Shown piece by piece: positions 48,958 through 60,719 of a stretch of DNA of 64,000 nucleotides (positions are counted from its first letter, which is position 1; the number at the start of each line of letters is the position of its first letter). The DNA lies in assembly GCF_019925205.1 (NCBI RefSeq), contig NC_083560.1, forward strand, positions 103,134,083 through 103,198,082, given 5' to 3'. The notes under the pieces are model-generated. The model saw nothing but the letters and a program-made list of their open reading frames with translations, was not told the origin of the DNA and did no database searches. Source of the stretch: Metopolophium dirhodum (taxonomy: Eukaryota > Arthropoda > Insecta > Hemiptera > Aphididae). The position numbers and the translations under genes are program-made.

Positions 48958-50149
48958 TCAAATAAAGAAAAAATTGATATGGTAAAATGCTATACTGAAA
49001 TGATGATGAATACTAGAGCTGCAGAAAGGTTTGAAATTATTTTGTAAATAATAAGTTTATTTTAAACAAATACATATCATACATATATCTTAGTGAAGAA
49101 AAAGATAACACTCAAAGTGATCTACAAAAAACAAACAAGATGTACTGCTACCAAAAAAACTAATAAATACGAATAATTGTATACATCTAATGTTATATTA
49201 AATATAGATTATACAAAAATCGGTATCCTAATCGTTCTTGTCCAGCACATTCAAGATTTTATTATTTATATAAAAATCTTGAAGAACATGGTAGTTTTAC
49301 AAAACCAAAAAGTAGAGTTTCAATTGTGACGAATGACAGCTATTCTTTTTCTGTGTTGGCCAAATTGATTGAAAATCCACAAATATCTTTAAGAACTTTA
49401 GCAGGTATTCCTAATAAATAAAAATTAAAAATTAAAGTTTATTCTGAGTTTAAAATTCCAGATGAATTAAATATGACATATTCTTCAGCTCAAAAAATTG
49501 CTAAAAAACACAAATATCACGCATACCTGGCCATCCTGTTCAGCAACTTCAAGCAAATGATTATGAAAGGCGGCTTAATTTTATTGCTCATTGTATGGTA
49601 AAAATAGACGATGATACTGAATTTTTAAAGAGGGTTCTTTGGACTGATGAGGCGAAATTCCATAATAATGGACAAGTGAACCACCACAACAATCACTATT
49701 GGAGTGATTTAAATCCCCACTGGATGAATGAAACCAATAGACAAGTTCGTTGGGGTATAAATGTTTGGTTTGGAATTACTGATGAGTATTTGATTGGTCC
49801 ATATTTCTTTGATGGAAATCTTAATGGCAATAAATATCTTGATTTTTTTAAAAATGATTTACCGATCCTGTTGGAAAATATTCCGCTTCAACATCGTTTG
49901 AAATTGACTTGGCAGCAAGATGGTGCACCAGCACATAATACGTTAGCTGTACGAAAATATTTAAATAAAATATATGGGAACAACTGGTTTGGTTCTCCGG
50001 ATTTGAGTGCTCTTGACTTCTTTGTTTGGGGCTATCTAAAAAATGAAGTATACAAGGAAGAGGTCAACAGTGTAGATGAACTCAAACAAAAAATAAAAGA
50101 CTGTTGTAACAAAATTAAAAATGTTATACTAAAAAGTTACATAAACTGA
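48958..50149 (+). pseudogene. Tc1/mariner-type transposase remnant
   Basis: A DDE/D transposase of the IS630/Tc1/mariner group. The N-terminal helix-turn-helix region is readable at 48958-49025 (NKEKIDMVKCYTEMM, AAER) and 49200-49400 (RLYKNRYPNRSCPAHSRFYY, then NPQISLRTLAG). It is interrupted by about 165 bp of unrelated AT-rich sequence. A frameshift near 49525 follows. The 184-codon frame at 49595-50149 has the catalytic core: LWTDEAKF (Asp1), WQQDGAPAHN (Asp2) and SPDLSALDFFVWGYLKN (Asp3). Only 31 residues separate Asp2 and Asp3, apparently because the usual G-R-G-G-P-x-x-W-P-x-R segment before SPDL is deleted. Inactive. Terminal repeats were not found. Confidence 0.8.
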
Positions 50150-51289
50150 GGTAATGAAGCGACTAGATATTTGTTTAGCCGAAAATGGCAAACAATTTGA
50201 ACACAAGTTAAAACACAATTTAAAACGGAAAGCGATAATCAAAAATAATTAAATACCGCAAAACAAAACAAACGATAAAAAAATATATTATACTGTATAA
50301 TTAAATTAAATACGTTTACAAATTTCAATCGTTTTTTTGTCAAATTTAACGTTATTATAACATTTTTAAGCCTCGATTATAGATAATTGATAATAATTAA
50401 TAATTCGCTAGATATTTGACATTCACTGCAGTAACATAATACATTATATGATAATAAAAAATATTTTATTATATATTAACATATTATAGTAATTATAAGT
50501 TACTGATAATATTGTGTGCTGTCGTACTAAATTTGAATTTTGAATTTAGTATTGTACAATTTTGTTTGCCAAGTCAATATTCATATCTTTAGAAATCTTT
50601 AAATCATTTCCGAAATCATATTGGTCAAAAATATAACTTACGATTGATATTTTGAACATATACGTATACAATATAAAATATAGGTAAATATAAATATCTC
50701 ACGACCTCGAAATTCCGTTGGCGACGGAGATGAACGTAAATACGAATAAAGTCAATTACAGCCAGCTGTCGGTTCGTTACTAATTGCAAAAAGTTTATTA
50801 CCTACTTAAGTTTTATGACGTTGTTTTTTTCGAGATGTTTTTTATTTAATTTAATTCGTAACTATAATTTATAACGATAATATTATAATATCATATCACA
50901 CGATACATTCTGTGCCGGTCACTTTTAATTTTTAATTATAAAATTAAACTTTTTTCTTTAAACAAACCTGAGCATCAAATAATAATAATAAACCTGAAGA
51001 GAAGAAGAACTGAGCCTGACCTGCAGACCCTGGTCCAGTTTTGGTCAGGCCGCGTAGATCAGCGTCAAATTTTTGAAATCCATAGTTTACTATGCAGAGT
51101 TAGTAAGTACCTACAAACGACTAGCCGCGGCTAATAATCGTGATTTATTATAAGACTATAGTATATAGATAAATAATAGATATTATAATGCACATAGGTA
51201 GTGATCGAAGTAAGTGGATCAAAATAAGTGGGGGGATGGCACTGATCCAGTTAGTTACTCTATTTTCCGTTTTCATAATCTCCAGTAAA
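50150..51289. other. AT-rich stretch with a shared repeat
   Basis: 50225-50370 shares two blocks with 36490-36640, one of them inverted. A CpG-slightly-rich block lies near 50700-50780. No gene was recognised. Confidence 0.4.
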
Positions 51290-52330
51290 GTCCTGCCATT
51301 TACATTGATTTGCGCTGTCAGTGATCACTAATGTGCTCAAAATTAATAAATTCCCAGTACTTTTTAAAAGCGTCAGGAAAAACAAACAAAAAATTAAGGA
51401 ATAACTGAGATTTTACGCAATACTAGTCGTCGAAAATATTAATTTTGGTTTTTGGTGTAACTCTGAAACAAATGAACGTATACACATGACATTTTTACTG
51501 GTCATTTATATTAGAATTTTCTATACACGATATTTTGATTTGTTTAGAACTAATTAGGAACATTTTCAGTTTCCAATTTTATTAATCTTTTTTTCTAAGG
51601 ATGTCAATAAAACTACTTTATTGGGTAAAAAAGTTTGAAAATTTAATACAAGGCTCCTACTATATTGTTATAATGATATTTGAAAAATATTAAAAATCCT
51701 TAGTCACAGTTTTTTTTTATAAGCATAGTTCAAAAATTGACAAATTATGGAAAAATCACGAAAATTACCAAATTATTTTGAGTTAAGAATTCATAAAAAA
51801 TTTTCTTTTTAAATCTAAGATTTGATAATGTAATACAAGATTATCCATAAGTTTCTCTACCTTTATCAAAAAAAAAAATGTCCATAAGAAAGTCAAATTA
51901 AATTTTGAAGTTCATATTTTCACAATATTGGATATTCACTCGATTTATCATGTAGCGGTTTTGTTATTTTATTGTTATTCAAAAACAAATAACTGTAAAT
52001 ACATGAAAATTTTACTGAATGTTTATATTTTCATTTTTTATACACCATAAAATTTTAAAAATATTTTAACTTTTTTTGAGCTGCTAATGGACATTGTCAG
52101 TTTTCAATTTTTTTTGTTTTTTTCGAATTTTGACAAAATGTATCAAATTTAAAATTTAATAATTATTTTGTAGTTAAAAATTTGTAAAATTTTCAAATTT
52201 TATAGCTAAGGATTAAAAATTTAAAACAAGGTTCCACGTAAATAGGTTACTTATAAATTACTTTATTCACAATAATATCATCAAATATACTTGGTAATAT
52301 CATAGGCTGACCGTTTTCGCTCAGAATCGT
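51290..52330 (+). repeat. longest single copy of the dispersed repeat family
   Basis: It carries the core 'tttacgcaatactag', 'ggtttttggtgtaactct' and 'acaaatgaacgtat' also found at 38.4-38.9 kb, then the distal part (51800-52090) seen inverted at 31.8-32.2 kb, and ends with 'gctcagaatcg' near 52320. It has no open frame, so a non-autonomous element or a decayed one is likely. The ends are not defined. Confidence 0.6.
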
Positions 52331-52499
52331 TTTTTATACAATGATATTATATCATTGAATTCGAATTTAACGCGATCCATTACAGTGACCCACTTGTAAC
52401 CTACTGTACAGCAGAGCGACATCCACTTACCCACATTTTTATTTTATTATTGTCAATAAAAAAATGTTCAATCGGTCAAAACCTTGAAAATAATACAAA

Positions 52500-52830
52500 T
52501 ATTATAATATAATACTCATAAGTTGTTATTACTTAGTGGAAATGAAGTGGAAAATTTGAGCGTCATTATAGTTTTGACAAAATTCATCAATATCATGAAA
52601 ATTTCAAAATTATTTTGAGTTAGAAATTCATAAAAAAAATGTATGTTTCCCAAGATTTTAAAATATAATAAAAGATTTACCATACATTTTCCTACACTTG
52701 GCATATTAAAAAAAGTTTACCAGTAAGTTAAATACATTTTTTCTTATTGTTTAAACTTTTAAGTTAAACATTCGTTATTCACCCATAAATTAACAAATTC
52801 TCACGGAACGATTTCCTTATTTTGTTGTAA
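52500..52830 (+). repeat. partial dispersed repeat copy
   Basis: Contains 'gagttagaaattcataaaa' and the following stretch, which match 51770-51900 with many substitutions. It is an older partial copy directly downstream of the fuller one. Confidence 0.5.
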
Positions 52831-53630
52831 TTCAAAAATATTAATTATAGATACTTGAATTGTTCATAAAATGTTTATGTATATCCTTAATCGTGATAGA
52901 TGCGCGTACTATATTTTAAGTGAAAAGTCTTCAACCGGTGGTCACGATATATAATTAATATTTAAAAAAAAAATTGTCATTTGTATTTCATCAGTTAGGT
53001 ATTAGCAAATACAATTAACATAACTACATAACAATAATAATAACAGTTTAGGTATGGGTACGATGTACATACTACATTAATTAAATTTGGTCAATTTTTA
53101 TGCATAGGTATAATAATAAAATAGTATTTATCAATCGGTATTTTTTCTTGCCCAAATATATTATATAGGTACCAATCGAAAATTATGAATAATAACTAAA
53201 ACGGGTCGTGAGTCCAATAAGGTTGAAGACTACAGGTGAATTTCTTAAACTTTAATCATTTAAGACAACAATTAAAATATTTTTGTGATCAATCGTATTG
53301 TGCTTTTTGCAGATAAAAAGGTAAAAAGTGCTCAATCATATTGCACCGATCTCAATTACCCCTCCTCACCCACCACTTGACCACTATCCACATAGTTATG
53401 GATCTATATTAAAATACATTAATGTGAGACGGTGAAGGGTGAACGCAGAATAAGTACCACCTACCTATTTATTTGACCTAATGACTAATGTGTTCGTACA
53501 CGTTTCGTTTTTAATACCGTCAACAGCTGGTGCCTAATATAACATACCTATTATTATAATATTAAGTATACGCACACGCTTTGGATACGATACAGGACGA
53601 TAACACATTATTATAAATTTATTAAAATGT
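52831..53630. other. AT-rich non-coding stretch
   Basis: No gene or clear repeat was recognised. Confidence 0.45.
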
Positions 53631-54110
53631 AATATATTATTATTATTATTATTATCGTCGTCATCATCACGACGACGTTCCCGTGACAGAGGTGGCGGCG
53701 GCGGCGGCGGCTGCGAAGCCACCTCTAAATATATATTTTTCGACAGGAACACGTCCCGCGTGGCCGTTAGCCAACACGCGCAAAAATAATGAGCGGCAGT
53801 CGAACATCAGCAGGCTAACGGACAAAAAATCGTAGACGACGACATCGCGCCCCGCGGACGGTCAGTATATCTATGCAGAAAAATAAAATTAACGAAATAA
53901 ATTACCACGCCGCCAAATCGTCGTCGATTGTCCGGTCGTGCGTAAAACACGAAATCCGTAATCACGAAAAATATCCACTCTTGCCGAGCACTGTGCTGGA
54001 TCTCGGGCGTGAAAAAAAATATGTGTAGGTACGCCACCTGTATATTATTATCCATCGATAGTCTATAATATCGTTGAAGACTTTCGTCGATCAATATTCG
54101 CGGTCAGGAT
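53631..54110. promoter_or_regulatory. second CpG-rich island, candidate promoter / first exon
   Basis: After an (ATT)n tract (about 53632-53655) the sequence turns GC- and CpG-rich (CGTCGTCATC, GGCGGCGGCGGCGGC at 53697-53711, GCGCCCCGCGGACGG near 53847-53861, several CGACGAC words) and falls back to AT-rich DNA near 54110. Open frames of 72 and 95 codons on the minus strand are low-complexity or unrecognised. As with the island at 11.4-12.6 kb, a transcription start region of a host gene is plausible but not provable here. Confidence 0.35.
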
Positions 54111-54843
54111 CCGATCAATCCAAATAATGCCTAAATATAGCTAGCATATTATATTATAGGCACAACAGTTTTTTTTTTCATACACATCATTGTAATAACA
54201 TAAAAATTATATTGAGTTTTACGAACCTCCCGGATAACCTTCATTAAAGCACCCATCGACTAATGCAGTGAGGACTATATTTTGTTGGAAAATAATTGGT
54301 TGGCGTACCTACCGAAAATATTTTTTTTTAATTGTATTAAGGTATCTGGAACTGTATAGGTAGTATTTGGAAAAATGTTTTATAGGAAACGTATTTCGTT
54401 TGAAAAGTGTTTACTCGGACGCCGTATGAGTTTGGAAATCAAACCGTAGAAAAATATTATTTTGTAATCGTATTTAGATAATTAAAAAGTATTTTGTCGA
54501 TACATAGTATATAAGTTCGAAACGTATTTTGTTAGATATGTATTTGTTCAGAACCGTAGGTATACCGTAATCCCATATTATACATTTCCAATGAAATATT
54601 TTGCATAAAAATAAGTAGTTGAGATAATACGATTTTGACAAAATATTGTTCAATAAATACAGTTCCATTTTACCGCGATAATACGGTTCCAAACCTAACA
54701 TTTTCCAATTTTTTTAATCGCCTCCACTTAGCTTACACTCATAATATAATATATATATATAGGTATATTAGTTTTAAATAAATATAACATCGTAATAAAC
54801 TAATAAATAATTTTTTTTAAACATCATCGACGAATAAATACTG
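54111..54843. other. AT-rich non-coding stretch
   Basis: No gene was recognised. Confidence 0.45.
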
Positions 54844-54848
54844 CGTTT

Positions 54849-55010
54849 GCGGAAATAGTGGAGGGGGGCTTGATGTGGCATAGCCCCCAAATTTCCCATT
54901 AGCTCCCTAAACAATATACAGCTTTTAGTTGTGTGGGATCGAAGCCCCTCCCTACCCGCTCACATTGATGTTAAAATGTTAGGCCCCCTGAAATTTTAAC
55001 GGATTTCCGC
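54849..55010. mobile_element. possible small inverted-repeat element
   Basis: GCGGAAAT (54849-54856) and ATTTCCGC (55003-55010) frame 160 bp containing GGGGGGC near the left end and GGCCCCC near the right, like the other G-rich-ended short hAT-type elements in this window. The flanks 'aaatactg' and 'taatactg' are similar but not adjacent to the ends, so the call is tentative. Confidence 0.35.
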
Positions 55011-55016
55011 TTATTT

Positions 55017-55689
55017 CCTAATACTGTTAGATAGGTTAGGTTAGTGAGCAATTTCCAGTTACCTATTACCTGTAACTAATACAACTGCAACCGGGTCTTT
55101 AAGTGGAGATCTGGGTTGCACACGTTGACTGCCGACAGATCTAAAATGTGATCTTAACATACGTTTTATCCTGATCGCCATCAATGTTTTCGCGAATTTA
55201 CTAAAAAAAAAAAATGTGACATTTTATCTTACAGACCCTCAGCAGTCGCGTAATTCAAAGCGTACCAAACTCATAGTTCTGATATGGGTGTAGTATTAAT
55301 GTATTATAATATTAAAAATAGCAATTTGATTAAATTAAGAACTTCTACATTTTTAAACTTTAATTGTTCATGTTTATGTTTACTGTTTTTTTTGTAATTT
55401 GAAAATATAAACGATAATTACTAGACATGGGTTAAATCAAGAGATGTGAGTCTGTATTAAACAGTGGTATACAATTGTATAACCAGAAGTCAGGGCACAG
55501 GTTGTATAAGAAAAAGATTATAGTTTACCTATAGGCTATAGTTAATATTATTAGAAAATGTATTATTCATATTATTTATAATGAATTGTAACTACATTAT
55601 TTTTAATTTAAATTATTTCTAGTCACTAGGTAGAATTGGTATTTTTTTAACTGGCTATTTTTTGATATAACTGGAGGGCTAATGAAGGT
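55017..55689. other. AT-rich non-coding stretch
   Basis: No gene was recognised. Confidence 0.4.
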
Positions 55690-56765
55690 AAACTCAATCA
55701 TGATGATCAGTTAAAGTTGGCAGAGAAGTATCATTGTAAGAAATGCGGTTATCGATGACATGGTCCTTGAAGTTGCCCTGCATATGGGAAGAATTGTCTT
55801 GAATGTGGTGGACTAAATCATTTCAAAGATGGTTGAAAAATCAGTAATAAGAAAAGGTAATTAATATTAGTACCTAACAATTATGACAATCATAATAATA
55901 GTGAAGATGAATTATTATTTGATATTAATTCAATAATTGTTTCAAATATTTATGAAAAAAATAATTGTTAACAGCAGGGATGGTTTATAAATTTGGAAAT
56001 TAATAATAGAATAGTTAGTGTTAAACAAGATACTAGGTCTGACATTTATATTTTACCTTAAAGTACCTTTAATCTTTTTAAAATCAGAGAAATTGTTAAG
56101 AAAATAAATTATAAATTTCAAACTTATGGAGGTTATCCTATGAAATGTACTTAACATCGTTGTTGATTTAAATTGTAAAATTAATAACATGAATGTATTA
56201 CTAAAATTTGTCATAGTAGATTATGTAAGTCAAAACAAGTGTATATCAATATTAGGATTAAATACTTGTGTGAAATATAACCTTATTAATAAATAATAAT
56301 ATTATAGAAATGGAAACTAAAGTAAAATGTTTAGTAGAGGAGTTTTTGACAAGTTTTTGAAGGTTTAGGCCAGTTTCCTGATAAATATCAAATTAGAATC
56401 AAAGAGATTGTAAAGGTTGGTTCAATCCACCAAGGAGAGTGCCAGAAAGCATTAAGTTATTGCTTAAAAAGACATTGGATGAAATGGTTAAGTTATGTCT
56501 AATAGAATCTGTAGAAAGACCATATAAATGGTGAAGCAATATAGTTGTTGTTGAGAAGCCTAATAAAAATTAAGAATCCGTTTAAATCCGTCTAGATCCA
56601 TTAGAATTAAACAAGGTTATTATTCGTGATTATTTTTTGATTCTTACTATGGATGAAATTAGAATGAGCTTGAATAAGAACGGTTTTTTTTTGTTGCTAT
56701 TAATTCATGCTATTAATTATCAGGAAGTTAACATTGACAAAATTAGTAGAGCTTCTCAGTAAGTA
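55690..56765 (+). pseudogene. Ty3/gypsy (K02A2.6-like) gag end, protease and RT start
   Basis: A heavily decayed second gypsy element. At 55733-55840 are two zinc knuckles of the nucleocapsid region (CKKCGY...HGP...SCPAYGK and CLECGGLNHFK), with three stops. At 55979-56060 the protease follows (WFINLEINNRIVSVKQDTRS), where the active-site D-T-G reads D-T-R. From about 56330 the RT begins (FEGLGQFPDKYQIRIKE) and continues in shifted frames to the fingers (IVVVEKPNKN, then RLDPLELNKVIIRDYF near 56590-56640). The remainder of RT, RNase H and most of integrase is absent before the hAT insertion. No LTRs were recognised. Confidence 0.75.
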
Positions 56766-56924
56766 TAATATATACCTACAAGTACACCTACATATTTTAT
56801 AATTCTAGGTTAAGATTTTCTTCAAAATTAAATTGTTGGCCAACATACGTCGACCGTCTTATCGTTTATTGTTATAATAATAATAATATTTTATTTAGGT
56901 GCTCATTTCTATATAAATTATTAC

Positions 56925-57795
56925 TAGAGCACGGATTTCTATGCAATTGCATATTTTTTTCCTTTTAATATTTTTGTCAGTTTTCTCCACGAATCATCAT
57001 AATTTGAAACTAATGGTGAAATTTTTTTTGCATATTTCTGCATATTTAAATGTTATTACATATTTTTGCATATTTTGGCAAAATTTAAAATTTATTGCAT
57101 ATTGAAGTAAAAATTTAAAAAAAATTATAAAATATTATTTTGTCCAGTAGAAAAATCAAAAATAAATTTTATAGGCAAAAAAACTGGAAACTTAAAATAT
57201 GACTTTACATAAAAGCTCTTCAATAATTGATAAAACGAAAGAAAAAAATCATTCTATTCCTAGATCGAAAGGTAGAACACTTACAACGAAAATAAACGAG
57301 CTTTCCAATAAGAATAAAGGTCTGGATATTCTATGAAAATTTAATGCAGTACTATTAGGTGAAAACATTCAGCTCGAAAAAGATCTTTATCAAGACCCGA
57401 TAATACTAAGTTCCCTCAAATATGCCCCAACAACTTCAGTCGACGTAGAACGTTGATACGTTTGTTCTCAATCTTTAATAATATGTTAACTGATAAACAT
57501 CACAGCTTCACAGAAGCAAAACTTGAAATGCATATGATTACCTATTCATTTTAATAATAAATACAATTAAAAAAAAACATAAAGTTGTTCAGAAAATTCC
57601 CTACATTTTTTTTTATAAAGTATTTAAGTAATTATTTATTATAAGTGGTTTAATTTGTACATTTTGAATAAAAAAAAAAATTCTTGCATATTTTTTGGTA
57701 TTTTACTGCATATTTTTTTGCATATTTTCATTATTTTTACTGCATATTATATGGTATATTTCAATACTTTTTAGTGCATAAAAATCCGCCCTCTA
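56925..57795. mobile_element. hAT element remnant with perfect 8-bp duplication
   Basis: The ends TAGAGCACGGATTTCTATGCA (shown here in the first 21 bp at 56925) and the reverse of the right end, with GGGCGGATTTTTATGCA, are inverted copies. Both sides carry ATTATTAC (56917-56924 and 57796-57803). The sub-terminal regions are full of GCATATTT words. The element sits between the two surviving parts of the second gypsy element, so it landed in or next to it. At 871 bp it is too short for a full transposase. Confidence 0.8.
57199..57556 (+). pseudogene. hAT transposase fragment
   Basis: From the ATG at 57199 the frame reads MTLHKSSSIIDKTKEKNHSI, then basic sequence and, after a stop, KYAPTTSVDVER followed by a stop at Cys/Ser, and SQSLI. 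The T-S-V-D-V-E-R pattern is the hAT C-terminal motif (S-x-x-x-E-R-x-F-S) in the form seen in aphid elements. N-terminal start and dimerisation end are joined, with the catalytic middle missing, so this is an internally deleted copy. Confidence 0.65.
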
Positions 57796-57803
57796 ATTAT
57801 TAC

Positions 57804-58019
57804 TTATAACTTTAATACAAATTAATAAAGTTATTAATGGCTAATAAATATTGTTCTTTTTTTATAAAAAGAAATTTGTTCAACGTACCGTTCTTTAAAA
57901 AGGAATTAATTCCAGGAAACCATTTCTTTTGGAACTCGTTCCTTCCAAACACTGGACTTAGGTAATTTATTATTGGAGTATAGGTGTACAAGAATATCCC
58001 ACCTTGATACAGCTCCCTG
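57804..58019. other. spacer within the second gypsy element
   Basis: AT-rich sequence with no identifiable pol motif between the hAT element and the integrase tail. Confidence 0.35.
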
Positions 58020-58565
58020 TGAGTAGATATGAGTAGACTTTTACAGATTAAGTTTCCAGTGTATAAAAAACTTTTGGAAATAAGAGTGATTGAAAAAAGT
58101 GAAGACAAGACTGAAAAATATAAAGAGATTTATAAAAAATATTATGATACTAAGACAAAAGATAAGTCAGAGTTTAAAACAGGAGACATAATAGCTATAA
58201 GATAAAAAATATATGGGTACCAGGAGTAGTTTTAGAAAAAATTAAAAAGTACCCCAGATCTTATATTGTTAAAAAACAAAATGGTCAAGAACTGAGAAGG
58301 ACTTCATGGCATTTAAGAAAATTAGATGCTCGAGTGTACAATTATAATTACAGTGATAATAAATAATGATGATATTATTGTAGTTGAGGAGAAAAGTGAT
58401 TTAACTGAAAACAGACAAAGTTATGAGGAGATAAAGCAAGGAAAAAATATAGTTGTTGAAGATGTAGTACCAAAATGCTCAGGAACAAATGAGTCTGTAG
58501 ACTATAAAACACACTCAGATAGGCATGTAAAAAGAAAGAAATGTTCTGGTTTTAAATATTATTAA
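58020..58565 (+). pseudogene. Ty3/gypsy integrase C-terminal end
   Basis: Frames around 58135-58330 give YYDTKTKDKSEFKTGDIIAI and, after a stop and frameshifts, the typical integrase tail pattern W-x-P-G-V-V-L-E-K-I and Y-I-V-K-x-x-N-G-x-x-x-R-R-T-x-x-x-L-R. The 79-codon frame 58326-58565 continues as an acidic/basic tail and ends the polyprotein. Same orientation and subfamily as the piece at 55.7-56.8 kb, so both belong to one element. Confidence 0.65.
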
Positions 58566-58602
58566 CTTGTATTATTAACTTATTTATTATATCTATTAAT
58601 TA

Positions 58603-60469
58603 ACGTATGTTTCCCCAGCCCCCACATATCAATTTTCGTGAATTTTCTTTTGCCAATATTTAGTACGTTATTTGTTTGAATTTGTTTAACCCGAATCAGA
58701 ATTTGTTTGACATCAGGTACCCCGGAAAATTAAATTTCCCTGTGGGGCCGGGCTTATAATTTGTTTAAATTGTATGTTAAATAAATTCAAATTCAATTCA
58801 ATTTGACCTTTCAGGGCAGGAATTGGATTTACATCTAGTACTTAGTACGTAATTAGTTTGTCAGCATGATACATTTTTTTTATTATTCAATTCATATTAT
58901 TTTTATTAAACCTGAATTTTTAACAAATTAAGAATATTTTTTATCAAGACGTAAGGATCAAATTAATATTTGATAAAAAAATGTCTTTAATAAAAAAAAT
59001 AATCTAAATGGAATAAAATACTTTAAAATATGGAATTTATTTGGTAAAAAATCCATTATATTTAAAAAAATGTAAATTGAATAAAAATCTTACTAAAAAT
59101 TTTGTTTGATAAAAATTAATAAAAAAATCTGTTATACAATTTTTTTAGTTTGATAAAAAATCAATATTTTACATAAAAATTATATTTAATAAAAAAATGC
59201 ATATATTATGTTTAAAAAAATAAAATATGAATATTTGATAAAAATCTCTTGAATAAAAAAAAATCTAAATGGTATAACTGGAAAAAATATATCTGTTACA
59301 CACTCCTATGTTATGGTATTTTTAGTTAAAGTTAATATTTAACAAAATTGTGTTTATTAGTATTTTTATACCACTTATAGGTCACTATGTAAGTTATATC
59401 CATGATAGGTTATAAGGATATAATTCCTTACATTAAGATTATTTATTCCATTTAGATTCTTTTCATTACATAATATATGCATTTTTTTATTAAATATATT
59501 TTTTATGTAAAATATTGATTTTTTATCAAACTAAACAATTTTTAAAACAGATTTTTTTTATTGATTTTTATCAAACAGAATTTTTAGTAAGATTTTTATT
59601 CAATTTACATTTTTTAAAAAAAAAATTTAATCAAATATTTTTTTATCAAATATATATTTTTTTTAAATATAATGAATTTTTTACCAAATAAATTCCTTAT
59701 TTTAAAGTTTTTTATTCCATTTAGATTATTTTTTTTGTTAAAGAGATTTTTTTATCAAATATACATTTGATACTTATTTGATAAAAAAAAAAATCAATTT
59801 TGATAATTAATCTCTATTTAATAAAAAAATTTGAATAGAATCTTAATATAAGAAATTTATTGGTAAAAAATCCATAATTTGATATTCTATATTTGATAAA
59901 AAAAAAAGCATGTTTAGTAAAAAAAATCATATTTTATAAAAAAAATTAATTTTAATGACAATTGTTAACAAATATTCTAAATTTGTTAAAAAGTTCAGGT
60001 TTAATAAAAATAATATGTATTGAATAATAAAAAAAAATTATCATGCTGACAAACTAATTATGTACTAAGTACGTGATGTAAATCCAATTCTGAGTGACTC
60101 CTGCCCTGAAAGGTCAAATTGAATTGAATTTGAATTTATTTAACATACAATTTAAACAAATTATAAGCCCGGCCCCACAGGAAAATTGAATTTTCCGGGG
60201 TATCTGATGTCAAATAAATTATGATTCGGGTCAAATACATTCAAACAAATAACGTACTAAAAATTGGCAAAATAAAAACCCTGGAAAGTCCATTATTTAC
60301 TTATGAGGGGGGCTGAGGAAACGTTTCTTCAGCCCCCCACAGGAAAATTGAATTTTTTGGGGTACCTGATGTCAAACAAATTCTGATTTGGGTCAAACAA
60401 ATAACGTACTAAATATTGGCAAAAGAAAATTCACGAAAATTGATATGTGAGGGCTGGGGAAACGTACGT
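58603..60469. mobile_element. foldback transposon, 9-bp duplication (element 2)
   Basis: A 1,867-bp element flanked by TATTAATTA on both sides (58594-58602 and 60470-60478). The left end is ACGTATGTTTCCCCAGCCCC; the right end in reverse is ACGTACGTTTCCCCAGCCCT. These ends match element 1 (44144) at 18 and 18 of 20 positions, so both belong to one family. The arms contain GGGGCCGGGCTTATAATTTG-type units in inverted orientation. The right arm has an extra subterminal unit (about 60307-60469). The whole interior (about 58950-60010) is made of degenerate TTTGATAAAAA words that are themselves inverted about a centre near 59350, so the element could fold into a giant hairpin. No coding sequence. 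Confidence 0.85.
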
Positions 60470-60478
60470 TATTAATTA

Positions 60479-60719
60479 TTATACTATTAAAAATGTTGTA
60501 TACTTAATTATTATATTATTAAAACTTTTGTTTATTTATTTATTTATATTGTAATGGCATTTAAAGAGAAGGATGTTGTATAAATTGCATCACTGTATTT
60601 TTATGCACTGTCAATCAAGGTGATTTAGAACTACGAGGTGAAATGAAACAATATGGTTTTTGTTTAAACATATATAGATATCTATGAGGTAATACAATTT
60701 AATTCGACCTCCATTAAAA
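60479..60719. other. AT-rich spacer
   Basis: No gene was recognised. It may include the 3' end of the second gypsy element. Confidence 0.3.

Noticed and set aside
54849..55010. Confident hAT MITE call
   Set aside because: Only 8-bp ends match and the similar flanking octamers are not adjacent to them; kept as tentative only.
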